DNA of 33,103 nucleotides, taken from Planctomycetaceae bacterium (GTDB taxonomy: Bacteria; Planctomycetota; Phycisphaerae; Sedimentisphaerales; UBA12454). The stretch spans positions 1-33,103 of the forward strand of contig JAJFVK010000011.1 in NCBI GenBank assembly GCA_021371795.1, read 5' to 3'. The notes beneath the pieces are model-generated. The model made no database searches. It was not told the DNA's origin and saw only the letters and a program-made list of their open reading frames with translations. Of this stretch, positions 1 to 9,831 are shown piece by piece (within the stretch, counting starts at the first letter, position 1; every line of letters starts with the position of its first letter). Made by a program: the position numbers and the translations under genes.

Positions 1-101
1 AGATATTTTATAATCGTCGGCGTCGTCATGCTTCGCTTGGGTATGTCAGCCCAGCGGAATATGAGGAAATAAGCGAAAAAGAACGGAAACAGGTAGCATA
101 A
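1..101 (+). CDS. IS3-family transposase OrfB, C-terminal fragment
   Basis: Only the last 32 codons are in the window, read from base 3 and ending at the TAA at 99-101. The peptide contains YNRRRRHASLGYVSPAEYE, which matches the closing motif of IS3-family OrfB integrase-core transposases (the usual form is YNxRRRHSxLGYxSPxxFE). The family moves DNA by a DDE mechanism, but the catalytic residues lie upstream of the window. Whether the element is complete cannot be judged. A candidate right inverted repeat follows within 40 bp, which suggests that this is the true end of the element. Confidence 0.85.
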   Translation, partial: IFYNRRRRHASLGYVSPAEYEEISEKERKQVA

Positions 102-113
102 ATTCAATCACCG

Positions 114-140
114 AGTGTCCGTCATTCGTTTAGCACCTCA
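114..140 (+). mobile_element. Candidate right terminal inverted repeat of the IS3-type element
   Basis: Thirteen bases after the transposase stop codon lies GTGTCCGTCATTCG, continuing to a terminal ...GCACCTCA. IS3 elements usually end a few tens of bases past OrfB with 5'-TG...CA-3' termini, and this segment ends in CA. The left end is outside the window, so the match between the two ends and the target duplication cannot be tested. Confidence 0.45.
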
Positions 141-408
141 CAGGTTTTTGAGACACCGATTTTCAATTTTTATGATTTTTTACGATTTTACTGTCATTTA
201 CTGTTGTTTTGGTGCATTTCAGTGCATGGGGCTTTGGAGGCATTTTCACGTTGAAATTCGCGCAAGTTGGGTGTTTTTGCGTGTAAATACGCGCAATTCG
301 AGGTTTTTTGAGTAAAATAGCGCGCAAGTTAAGTGCAAAAACACACAGGTTTGCAAAGTTTGCGCACGGCAATAGTTGCGCAAATTTTAAATATTTTTAC
401 GCACTTAC
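141..408. other. Gene-free, A/T-rich region upstream of the Rrf2 operon
   Basis: This stretch lies between the IS3 end and the operon promoter. I see no credible gene in it: the short open frames lack Shine-Dalgarno sites and resemble no family. Its notable content is a set of CGCGCAA boxes at a regular spacing, listed separately. Confidence 0.6.
259..350. repeat. CGCGCAA boxes spaced exactly 31 bp apart
   Basis: CGCGCAA begins at 259, 290 and 321, that is three copies at an exact 31-bp period. The first two 31-bp units also agree over much of the rest of their length, including a run of T residues. Further related boxes follow at 361 (TGCGCAC) and 376-383 (TTGCGCAA, a perfect palindrome). 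A 31-bp period is close to three helical turns, so the boxes would lie on the same face of the DNA. They sit 60-150 bp upstream of the operon promoter. Cooperative protein binding is an inference. Confidence 0.5.
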
Positions 409-437
409 TTGACAGCGACACGTAAAATATATATAAA
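409..437 (+). promoter_or_regulatory. Sigma70-type promoter of the Rrf2-cys-nif operon
   Basis: A perfect -35 TTGACA lies at 409-414 and TATAAA at 432-437, with the optimal 17-bp spacer. The first gene starts at 470, leaving a leader of roughly 25-30 bases that contains an AGGTG ribosome site at 461-465. Confidence 0.8.
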
Positions 438-459
438 TACTACTAAAACCATAGGAATA
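438..459 (+). promoter_or_regulatory. Candidate Rrf2/IscR-type operator
   Basis: An imperfect palindrome TACTACTA-N6-TAGGAATA (6 of 8 arm positions complementary) begins immediately after the -10 hexamer and covers the expected transcription start. IscR-type sites are AT-rich imperfect dyads of about this length. Placement across the start site suggests repression, probably autoregulation by the first gene product. The match to any exact consensus is only approximate. Confidence 0.5.
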
Positions 460-469
460 CAGGTGTAAT

Positions 470-907
470 ATGAAACTTTCGACAAGAACACGATACGGGA
501 TGCGGGCACTGCTGGAATTGGCATTGGCTCATAATGCCGGGCCTTTGCAGATAAAGGTAATTGCCGAGCGTCAAAATATTTCGAATAAATATTTGGAGCA
601 GTTGGTAGCTATGCTGAAAACAGCAGGTCTGGTGCGGAGTATTCGCGGGCCGCACGGCGGGTATGTTCTGGCGAAGCCGCCGGATGAAATCAAGCTGCTG
701 GATGTTTTCAAAACTCTTGAAGGCTCAACACTTACAGTCGAGTGTGTTGACCAGGAGCATATTTGTGATAATCAGTCAGACTGTATAACAAGGAAGTTGT
801 GGATGGAAATTAATCAGGCGATAATTACTGTGCTTGAAAGCAAAACGCTTGGCGACCTGGTGAAGATGAGCGAAATAAGCGGCGGAAAAATGAGTTATCA
901 AATTTAA
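470..907 (+). CDS. Rrf2-family transcriptional regulator, IscR-like
   Basis: This 145-residue protein begins [17 protein letters not shown], the standard start of Rrf2 winged-helix regulators. The recognition region [29 protein letters not shown] lies at about residues 36-65. Three cysteines occur in the linker (C92, C99, C105), near the spacing of the [2Fe-2S]-binding cysteines of IscR and absent from cluster-free relatives such as CymR. It therefore probably senses Fe-S cluster supply. It is first in an operon with cysteine synthesis and Fe-S assembly genes and has a candidate operator over its own promoter. The start has an AGGTG site five bases upstream. The family call is firm; the cluster and the target set are inferred. 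Confidence 0.9.
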   Translation: MKLSTRTRYGMRALLELALAHNAGPLQIKVIAERQNISNKYLEQLVAMLKTAGLVRSIRGPHGGYVLAKPPDEIKLLDVFKTLEGSTLTVECVDQEHICDNQSDCITRKLWMEINQAIITVLESKTLGDLVKMSEISGGKMSYQI

Positions 908-918
908 GGGAGTGCCAA

Positions 919-1839
919 ATGGCGAAGATATATAACAGCTTAATCGATACCATCGGCAATACGCCTCTTGTGCGTATAAACGCTTTAAACACGACCGAAG
1001 CACAGGTTTTAGCGAAAATTGAATATTTCAATCCGTGCAGTTCGATAAAGGACCGGATTGGTCTTGCGATGGTTGAAGCCGCTGAAAAGCAGGGCAAAAT
1101 CAACAAGCAAACTACTATAGTTGAGCCGACCAGTGGAAACACTGGAATCGGTTTGGCGTTTGTTTGTGCGGTAAAGGGATATAAGCTGAAATTGGTGATG
1201 CCGGAATCGATGAGTATTGAACGGCGAAAACTGTTCAAAATCTTCGGAGCGGAAGTTGTTTTGACTCCTGCGGCTGAAGGTATGAAAGGCGCGGTTGCCG
1301 AGGCTCAAAGGCTTGTAGATAATACGGATAACACGATTATACTTCAGCAGTTTGAGAATCCTGCGAATCCTGAAATCCATCGCAAAACGACGGCGGAAGA
1401 AATTTGGCGGGATACTGACGGAACGGTCGATATATTTGTTGCCGGAGTCGGTACAGGTGGTACAATTACCGGCGTTGGTCAGGTGCTGAAGAAGTACAAA
1501 CCTGCGGTGAAGATTGTAGCGGTTGAGCCGGACAGTTCACCGGTGCTTTCCGGCGGAAAGGCCGGCCTGCACAAGATTCAGGGCATTGGTGCCGGTTTTG
1601 TACCAAAGGTACTGGATAGGTCGATTTTGGATGAAGTAATCTGCGTCAAAAACGAGGATGCTCTGGGAACCGCCAAACAGCTTGCTCTTAAAGAGGGGAT
1701 GCTCTGCGGTATAAGTTCCGGCGCAAATGTTTTCGCGGCTTTGCAGATTGCGGCCAGACCTGAAAATAAAGGAAAAGTTATTGTTACGATAATTTGCGAT
1801 ACTGGCGAAAGATATATTTCTACGGAATTGTTTCAATAG
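919..1839 (+). CDS. cysK: Cysteine synthase (O-acetylserine sulfhydrylase A)
   Basis: This is a 306-residue fold-type II PLP enzyme that makes L-cysteine from O-acetylserine and sulfide in the cytoplasm. The PLP lysine is K44 in SSIKDR, the substrate loop is TSGNTG at 71-76, and the phosphate-binding glycine loop is GTGGT near 176. Its length and collinearity are normal for CysK, and there is no cystathionine beta-synthase extension. It lies 11 bp after the Rrf2 gene, with an AGGGAG ribosome site, and 9 bp before the serine acetyltransferase that supplies its substrate. CysK also usually binds the C-terminal tail of CysE. Confidence 0.95.
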   Translation: MAKIYNSLIDTIGNTPLVRINALNTTEAQVLAKIEYFNPCSSIKDRIGLAMVEAAEKQGKINKQTTIVEPTSGNTGIGLAFVCAVKGYKLKLVMPESMSIERRKLFKIFGAEVVLTPAAEGMKGAVAEAQRLVDNTDNTIILQQFENPANPEIHRKTTAEEIWRDTDGTVDIFVAGVGTGGTITGVGQVLKKYKPAVKIVAVEPDSSPVLSGGKAGLHKIQGIGAGFVPKVLDRSILDEVICVKNEDALGTAKQLALKEGMLCGISSGANVFAALQIAARPENKGKVIVTIICDTGERYISTELFQ

Positions 1840-1848
1840 GATAAATTA

Positions 1849-2745
1849 ATGGAAAATGATATTCAGAAATTTGTAAAGGCAATCGTAGATACTTACAAAG
1901 ACGAGTCCGGCATAAATTTCATCGATACGACGAATTTACCGCTGCGTGACAGGATTCTTGAAGTGCTTGGCTTGCTGATGGAAGTAATTTTTCCCGGCTA
2001 CACAGGCGCTAGGGATGTTACGAGTTCGAACGTGGATTTTGTTGTCGGCGATATTCTTTACAAGGTTCAAAGCGTTCTCGAAGAACAGATTCAGCGTGCG
2101 CTTCTTCATCAGTGCAGATTGAAGAAAAGCGACTGTACAAGCTGCAAGGAAATGGCCAAAGAAGTAACGCAGCATCTTTTGGGGCAATTGCCTAACATAC
2201 GCAAACTGCTTAAAACCGATATTCAGGCTGCTTTTGAGGGCGACCCTGCGGCAGCCAGTTACGAAGAAATTGTGTTGAGTTATCCGGGCTTGAAAGCTAT
2301 TACGATTCATAGAATTGCGCACGAGTTGTATTTGAAGAACGTGCCTCTTATTCCACGTATAATGACCGAACACGCTCATCACGAAACCGGAATCGATATA
2401 AATCCCGGCGCGACGATTGGCGAAAGATTTTTCATCGACCACGGCACGGGAATCGTAATTGGCGAAACTGCTGTGATTGGAAATAATGTAAAAATTTATC
2501 AGGGCGTTACGCTCGGTGCGCTTGCTCCGGCAAAAGGGCAGAGCCTTCGAGGTGTGAAACGTCATCCGACGATTGAAGACGATGTAACGATTTACGCTGC
2601 GGCGACAATTCTTGGCGATATTGTAATCGGCAAAGGCGCGACGATAGGCGGTAACGTATGGATTAAAGATTCTGTGCCGGCAGGTGTTATGGTTACAATG
2701 GCAAGACCGGAACCGGTTTATATTCAGAAGAAAAATAAACACTGA
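1849..2745 (+). CDS. cysE: Serine O-acetyltransferase (CysE/EpsC type)
   Basis: This 298-residue enzyme transfers acetyl from acetyl-CoA to serine, the first committed step of cysteine synthesis. A long helical N-terminal part (about 1-175) precedes a left-handed beta-helix of hexapeptide repeats, seen as HETGIDINPGATIGERFFID and further I-G-x-x-x turns to about residue 285. The active-site histidines fit H177 and H178 in HAHHETG and the DHGTG histidine. Its length matches the long EpsC/NifP-like type rather than compact E. coli CysE. It does not end in isoleucine, the residue usually inserted into CysK, but in QKKNKH, so classical complex formation with CysK is uncertain. Confidence 0.92.
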   Translation: MENDIQKFVKAIVDTYKDESGINFIDTTNLPLRDRILEVLGLLMEVIFPGYTGARDVTSSNVDFVVGDILYKVQSVLEEQIQRALLHQCRLKKSDCTSCKEMAKEVTQHLLGQLPNIRKLLKTDIQAAFEGDPAAASYEEIVLSYPGLKAITIHRIAHELYLKNVPLIPRIMTEHAHHETGIDINPGATIGERFFIDHGTGIVIGETAVIGNNVKIYQGVTLGALAPAKGQSLRGVKRHPTIEDDVTIYAAATILGDIVIGKGATIGGNVWIKDSVPAGVMVTMARPEPVYIQKKNKH

Positions 2746-2777
2746 CTTACACAGACGAAAACACTGACTGACACAGG
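2740..2777. repeat. Short-period CAC-type repeat between cysE and nadA
   Basis: CACTGACTTACACAGACG is followed by a near copy AACACTGACTGACACAGG. The block spans the cysE stop codon and most of the gap to nadA. It belongs to the same CACTGA/ACACAG style of repeat seen at 19140 and 22378. Confidence 0.55.
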
Positions 2778-2795
2778 CCTGAAAAATAGGAACGT

Positions 2796-5008
<2,213 letters not shown>

Positions 5009-5012
5009 AACT

Positions 5013-5861
5013 ATGTGGGATTATAATCCAAAAGTTATGGAATATTTTTTGAATCCGAAAAATGTCGGCGAAATAGAAAATCCGGACGGTGTCGGCGAGG
5101 AAGGTTCGCTGGCGTGCGGCGATATGCTGAAACTGACTTTCAAACTTGACAAAGACGGAAGAATCGCCGATGTGAAGTTTAAAACGTTCGGCTGCGCAAG
5201 CGCAATCGCATCGTCCTCTGTAATGACCGAAATGATAAAAGGTCTTACGCTGGAAGAAGCATCGAAAGTAACCAACAAAGACATTGTCGATAAACTCGGC
5301 GGGCTGCCTGAACAAAAAATGCACTGCTCGGTTATGGGTATGGAAGCGTTGCAGGCGGCGATAGCAAGTTATCACAGCGGTAAAGGCAAAACGCAGAAAA
5401 AAATCGACGGCAAAATAGTATGCACCTGCTTCGGCGTTACCGATAAGGAAATCGAAAAAGTCGTGCTTGAAAATAACCTTGATACTGTCGAACAGGTTAC
5501 GAATTACTGCAAAGCGGGCGGCGGATGCGGCTCGTGCCGAGGCGAAATCCAGATGATAATCGATAAAGTCCGCGGCAAAAAAGAAGCCGGCATTACAACT
5601 GTGCGTGAAACCAAGAAGTTGACAAATATTCAAAAGATACAGTTAATTCAAAAGACTATAAACGAACAGATTCGGCCTTTGCTGAAAGCTCACGGCGGCG
5701 ATATCGATTTAATAGACGTTGACGGCAACAAGGTAATCGTAGCTTTTCGCGGGATGTGTTCGCAGTGTCCGACGGCGGAGTTCACGATGAAAGATGTTGT
5801 CGAGGGCAGGCTGCATGAGTTTGTAAGTAATGATTTAATTGTCGTGGAACATCGCGATTAA
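5013..5861 (+). CDS. nifU: Three-domain NifU Fe-S cluster scaffold
   Basis: This 282-residue protein has the full NifU layout. An IscU-like domain (about 1-125) has assembly cysteines C35, C61 and C105. A Bfd-like domain has [2Fe-2S] ligands C137, C139, C172 and C175, the same positions as in Azotobacter NifU. A C-terminal NifU domain has the CSQC pair at C249 and C252. It receives sulfur from NifS and assembles clusters for transfer to apoproteins. It starts 4 bp after metY with an AGGAA site and lies 12 bp before nifS. No nitrogenase gene is visible, so the likely role is general Fe-S assembly in place of ISC or SUF. Confidence 0.95.
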   Translation: MWDYNPKVMEYFLNPKNVGEIENPDGVGEEGSLACGDMLKLTFKLDKDGRIADVKFKTFGCASAIASSSVMTEMIKGLTLEEASKVTNKDIVDKLGGLPEQKMHCSVMGMEALQAAIASYHSGKGKTQKKIDGKIVCTCFGVTDKEIEKVVLENNLDTVEQVTNYCKAGGGCGSCRGEIQMIIDKVRGKKEAGITTVRETKKLTNIQKIQLIQKTINEQIRPLLKAHGGDIDLIDVDGNKVIVAFRGMCSQCPTAEFTMKDVVEGRLHEFVSNDLIVVEHRD

Positions 5862-5873
5862 TGGAGTGAATAG

Positions 5874-7031
5874 ATGTCAAAAGTAATATATTTCGATAAT
5901 AATGCGACGACGCAGGTTGCGCCGGAAGTGTTCGAGGCGATGAAGCCTTTTTTAACCGAATTTTACGGCAACCCATCGAGTATGCACACATTCGGCGGAC
6001 AGGTTGAAAAATATATCAGGCACAGCAGGGATGCTATCGCTAATCTTCTCGGCTGCGACAGTTCTGAAATTATCTTCACAAGCTGCGGAACCGAAAGCGA
6101 TAATGCAGCGATAAAAGGCGTTCTGGCGTCTTATTCTGAAAAGAAAAAAATTATTACCACCCGCGTCGAGCATCCGGCTGTTCTGGCGGTTTGCAGAGAA
6201 TTGCAGGGGATGGGATATAAACTTGTCGAACTTGGTGTTGACAAAGAAGGGCAAATCAATCTCGATGAACTTGCGGCAGAAGTCGATGACGATACGGCTA
6301 TCGTAACGATAATGTATGCAAACAATGAAACAGGCGTGATTTTCCCGATAGATAAAATCGCGGAGATTGTTAAATCCAAAGGCAGCGTTTTTCACACTGA
6401 TGCTGTTCAGGCGGTCGGCAAGATTCCGCTGAACCTCAATAAAAGCAACATCGATTTGTTGAGCTTGAGTGGACATAAACTGCATGCGCCGAAAGGCGTC
6501 GGCGTTCTGTATGTTCGCAAAGGTACAAGGATTTCGCCATTTATGGTCGGCGGGCATCAGGAAAAAAGCAGGCGAGCAGGTACTGAAAATGTCGCGGGCA
6601 TTGTTGCGCTCGGCAGGGCGGCGGAACTGGCGATGGTAAATATGGAAACTGAAAACACGTTCGTCAAAAAGCTTCGCGACAAACTTGAAAAAGCGATTCT
6701 TAAGACATGTAAAGACGCAAAACTTAACGGCGATAAAATCAATCGTCTGCCGAATACGACGAACATTAGTTTTGAATTTATCGAAGGCGAAGCGATTTTG
6801 CTTTTGCTTGACCAGTTCGGAATTTGCGCAAGCAGCGGAAGCGCGTGTACGAGCGGCGCTCTGGAGCCAAGTCATGTTATGCGGGCGATGGGCGTTCCGT
6901 TTACCGCTGCTCACGGCTCCACGAGATTCAGTTTGAGCAGATATAATACAGAAGAAGAAGTTGATTTCCTAATAGAGAAAATGCCGATGATTGTCAATCG
7001 TCTGCGAGAGCTTAGTCCGTTTGTGAAATAA
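5874..7031 (+). CDS. nifS: Cysteine desulfurase, NifS type
   Basis: This 385-residue PLP enzyme releases sulfur from cysteine as an enzyme-bound persulfide. The PLP lysine is K202 in SGHKLHAPKG and the persulfide cysteine is C325 in SSGSACTSG, the same numbering as Azotobacter NifS. The short lobe around C325 is the class I form. Its other landmarks are FDNNATT near the N-terminus and HTDAVQA near residue 174. It lies directly after nifU and probably forms the donor-scaffold pair with it. It also consumes the cysteine made by the operon's own CysE and CysK. Confidence 0.96.
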   Translation: MSKVIYFDNNATTQVAPEVFEAMKPFLTEFYGNPSSMHTFGGQVEKYIRHSRDAIANLLGCDSSEIIFTSCGTESDNAAIKGVLASYSEKKKIITTRVEHPAVLAVCRELQGMGYKLVELGVDKEGQINLDELAAEVDDDTAIVTIMYANNETGVIFPIDKIAEIVKSKGSVFHTDAVQAVGKIPLNLNKSNIDLLSLSGHKLHAPKGVGVLYVRKGTRISPFMVGGHQEKSRRAGTENVAGIVALGRAAELAMVNMETENTFVKKLRDKLEKAILKTCKDAKLNGDKINRLPNTTNISFEFIEGEAILLLLDQFGICASSGSACTSGALEPSHVMRAMGVPFTAAHGSTRFSLSRYNTEEEVDFLIEKMPMIVNRLRELSPFVK

Positions 7032-7070
7032 CAGTTCAAATTATAAAATGACCGTTCAAAGGGATTTCGA

Positions 7071-8426
7071 ATGAATTTTTTCCTAAAAATTTTCGCGGCA
7101 GTGGTTTTGTTTGTAAATTTTGCACATGCTGCCGATGCAAATGAAAACATTGTATCGCATACGCTTGATAACGGATTGCAGGTTTTAATCCTTGAAAAAC
7201 ATTCAATGCCGGTGGCTGCTGTTCAGGTGTGGTATAACGTCGGCAGTGTTGATGAGCCAAACGGATTGAAAGGTATTGCACATCTGTTCGAGCATATGAT
7301 GTTTCGCGGGTCGAAAAATTTCGGGCCGCAGGAGCATTTTAAATTGATTCAGGAGGCGGGCGGTCGGTGCAATGCTTATACGTCTGATGAAAAAACAGTT
7401 TATCACGAAAGGCTGCCGGCGGATAAGCTCGACCTTGCGCTGCGGCTTGAAGCGGATAGGATGGCAAATCTGATATTAGACCAGAATGTACTCGATACCG
7501 AACGACAGGTTGTGCTGGAAGAATATCGAATGCGAATCGAAAATGATCCTATCGGCTCGATAGAAAAAGATGTTCGTGAATTTTTGTTCCCATCAAATCC
7601 TTATCAATACGGACCAATCGGAAAAGTTGATGATATTAAAAAGTTTACAGTCAAAGATTGTCAGGGGTTTTATAAAAAATATTACGCGCCAAACAATGCA
7701 ACGCTGACTATCGTCGGCGATGTCAAAGCGAAAAAAGTTATAAAAATGGTTGAAGCAAGGTTCGGCGATATAAAGCCAAGCCAACTTCTCGGCAGGCCTA
7801 AATTTGTATTTGTATCTAATCAGGTGAAGGCTTTGAATAAAGCCAAGACGGAACTGCCTGTGCCTGTTACGATTCTTTCATTTTATACTGCGGGGGCACG
7901 CGATAAAGACAGGGCGGCGCTTGAGGTTTTGCTGAATTGTCTGAATAACGGCAAAAGCTCGCGGCTGTGGAAGTCGCTTGTGAATAATAAAAAAGTCGCG
8001 GAATATTATACCGGCGAATATATCGAAGGCGCTGAAAAGGGACTTGTGATTCTGGCGGCAGCGCATTTTCAGGGACTTGCCGGAAAAGTTGAAAAGGGAA
8101 TATGGCGGCAGCTTGATGAAATGAAGACCAAAGGGCCGGATGCTAATGAGTTCGCCAAAGTGCAAAATCAAATTCGTGCTGGAAACACTTTTAAGAAATA
8201 TTATGCGGAAAATCTTGCGAGCAGCATAGGATTCGAGCAGGTTATTCGCGGCGATTATAAACATTTTTATATGCTTGATGAGGAAATTGAAGGCGTAACG
8301 CGGGAAGATGTGATTCGTGTCGCAAACAGATATTTTACCAAAGAAAATATGAAAAAGATTTATTTTGAGCCTCGACAGCCGATGTTTCTGGCACAATTAG
8401 CGGGACTTATTAAGTCTATCTTTTAG
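7071..8426 (+). CDS. M16 zinc metallopeptidase, exported, catalytic subunit
   Basis: This 451-residue pitrilysin-family protein has a signal peptide at its N-terminus (hydrophobic stretch 4-18, then AHAADA). The inverted zinc motif HLFEH gives ligands H71 and H75 and the base E74. The third ligand falls in the VVLEEYR segment, most likely E151, 76 residues later. Two homologous M16 lobes fill the rest. It is probably periplasmic and degrades peptides in a clam-shell chamber. It begins 39 bp after nifS in the same direction with no obvious terminator between, so it may be co-transcribed. The next gene encodes its inactive-type partner. Confidence 0.92.
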   Translation: MNFFLKIFAAVVLFVNFAHAADANENIVSHTLDNGLQVLILEKHSMPVAAVQVWYNVGSVDEPNGLKGIAHLFEHMMFRGSKNFGPQEHFKLIQEAGGRCNAYTSDEKTVYHERLPADKLDLALRLEADRMANLILDQNVLDTERQVVLEEYRMRIENDPIGSIEKDVREFLFPSNPYQYGPIGKVDDIKKFTVKDCQGFYKKYYAPNNATLTIVGDVKAKKVIKMVEARFGDIKPSQLLGRPKFVFVSNQVKALNKAKTELPVPVTILSFYTAGARDKDRAALEVLLNCLNNGKSSRLWKSLVNNKKVAEYYTGEYIEGAEKGLVILAAAHFQGLAGKVEKGIWRQLDEMKTKGPDANEFAKVQNQIRAGNTFKKYYAENLASSIGFEQVIRGDYKHFYMLDEEIEGVTREDVIRVANRYFTKENMKKIYFEPRQPMFLAQLAGLIKSIF

Positions 8427-8439
8427 GCAGGAGCAAATC

Positions 8440-9831
8440 GTGAAAAAAATCATACTTGTTTTAATTGTGTGTTTGGCTGGTGTTTATAGTGTTTATGCGG
8501 GTGCCGCTGAAAAATTAGTTTATCCTTCTATGCAGGATGAAAATTTGCCGAATGGGCTGCGCGTCATTCTAATCGAACATCACGAGCAGAAAACAATTTC
8601 TTATCGAATGCTTGTTAAGGCGGGCAAGGCGGATGAACCGATTGGCAAGGAGGGCGTCGCGGGTTTCACTTCACGAGTTTTACAGGAAGGGACGCTTATG
8701 AAAAATGCCGACCGGATTGCCGATGAAATCGCGGGTATCGGCAGCTCATTTAGTATTTCTTCGCAGACAGATTATGTTATCTTCGGTATGGATGTGCTTG
8801 ATCAATATTCACAGCAAGGGCTGGACTTATTCTCTGATGTGATTTTAACCCCTTCTTTTTCCGCTGAAGGTGTTAAACGTGTCAAAAAAGAAATGCTAAA
8901 CAGCGTCTATTTCAACCAAACAGATAACGCCACGATTGCGTTTAATCACGGCAGGGCATTGCTTTTTGGATGTAGTAATCCGCTGGGACGGTCGAACTCC
9001 AAAAAAAGCGTTCAATCCATTTCGGCAAAAGATATCCGTAAGTTTTACGAAAGTCATTATTCGCCGGGCAATTCAATATTGCTGGTTATCGGCGATTTTT
9101 CAAATGATGAAATGATGCGAAAGTTAAATGGGAAATTTGCAGGATGGAAGTCGTCGAAAGTCGCTGAAAAAATGCAGACTAAGCCTGACTATGGTAAAGC
9201 AGGGCGGATACTGGTTGTTGATAAGCCGAGAATGACGCAGGCGGTGATTTATATGAATCAGTGGGCTCTGGTCAGCGACGATGAAAATTATTATGATTAT
9301 ATTCTCGCGAATTATGTTTTGGGCGGCGGCGGTTTTTCATCGAGGCTTATGAACGCAGTGCGAGCCAACGGAGGGATGGCTTATCATATCAGCAGCAGAA
9401 GCGATATTCACAGCAATTACGGGGTTTTAAGTATTTTTACTGCGACACGTAATGAGAAACTATATGACGCATACGAAATGACAAAATCTGAAATCGAGAA
9501 ACTAAACGATAAAGGCGTAAGCGAAGAAGAACTGCAAAAAGCCAAAGATTATGTTACAGGCTCGATTCCGCTGCAATTGGAATCGCCGGGGCAAATCGCA
9601 AATAAAATTCTTAACGCGATTATGCAGGGGTTTACGGTTGAGGATTTGTCGAATGAGGTTATTAACTATAATAATGTTACGGCAGAAAACGTCGATAACG
9701 TTATTAAAAAATATATGCAGACTCAAAAACTTAATGTTGTTATAGTTTGCGATGTCAAGAAAGTTAAAGAACAACTAAAACAAATTGGAGAATATGAACA
9801 AACTGGTTATAACGATATTCCCTGTAAGTAA
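8440..9831 (+). CDS. M16-family protein without the zinc motif, partner subunit
   Basis: This 463-residue exported protein has a signal peptide (hydrophobic residues 4-16, then VYAGAAE). It shares the M16 lobes with its neighbour, but the region that should carry HxxEH reads GVAGFTSRVLQEGT, so the zinc site is absent. Bacterial M16B enzymes often work as heterodimers of a catalytic subunit and such a non-catalytic subunit, which holds part of the substrate-binding surface. The start is GTG with an AGGAG site at 8429-8433, placed over the end of the first M16 gene. The gene ends directly against the convergent glycosyltransferase gene with no spacer. Confidence 0.9.
   Translation: MKKIILVLIVCLAGVYSVYAGAAEKLVYPSMQDENLPNGLRVILIEHHEQKTISYRMLVKAGKADEPIGKEGVAGFTSRVLQEGTLMKNADRIADEIAGIGSSFSISSQTDYVIFGMDVLDQYSQQGLDLFSDVILTPSFSAEGVKRVKKEMLNSVYFNQTDNATIAFNHGRALLFGCSNPLGRSNSKKSVQSISAKDIRKFYESHYSPGNSILLVIGDFSNDEMMRKLNGKFAGWKSSKVAEKMQTKPDYGKAGRILVVDKPRMTQAVIYMNQWALVSDDENYYDYILANYVLGGGGFSSRLMNAVRANGGMAYHISSRSDIHSNYGVLSIFTATRNEKLYDAYEMTKSEIEKLNDKGVSEEELQKAKDYVTGSIPLQLESPGQIANKILNAIMQGFTVEDLSNEVINYNNVTAENVDNVIKKYMQTQKLNVVIVCDVKKVKEQLKQIGEYEQTGYNDIPCK

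Noticed and set aside
115-315. Small open frames between the IS3 end and the operon
   Set aside because: They lack ribosome sites and family resemblance and overlap the phased boxes and the IS end. They are best read as chance frames.
259-350. CRISPR-like array (31-bp period)
   Set aside because: Only the CGCGCAA word is well kept. The rest of each unit is degenerate, there are no spacers of unrelated sequence, and no cas gene is near.
5013-7031. nifU and nifS as evidence of nitrogen fixation
   Set aside because: No nitrogenase structural or cofactor genes are present, and NIF-type assembly serves general Fe-S synthesis in several bacterial groups.
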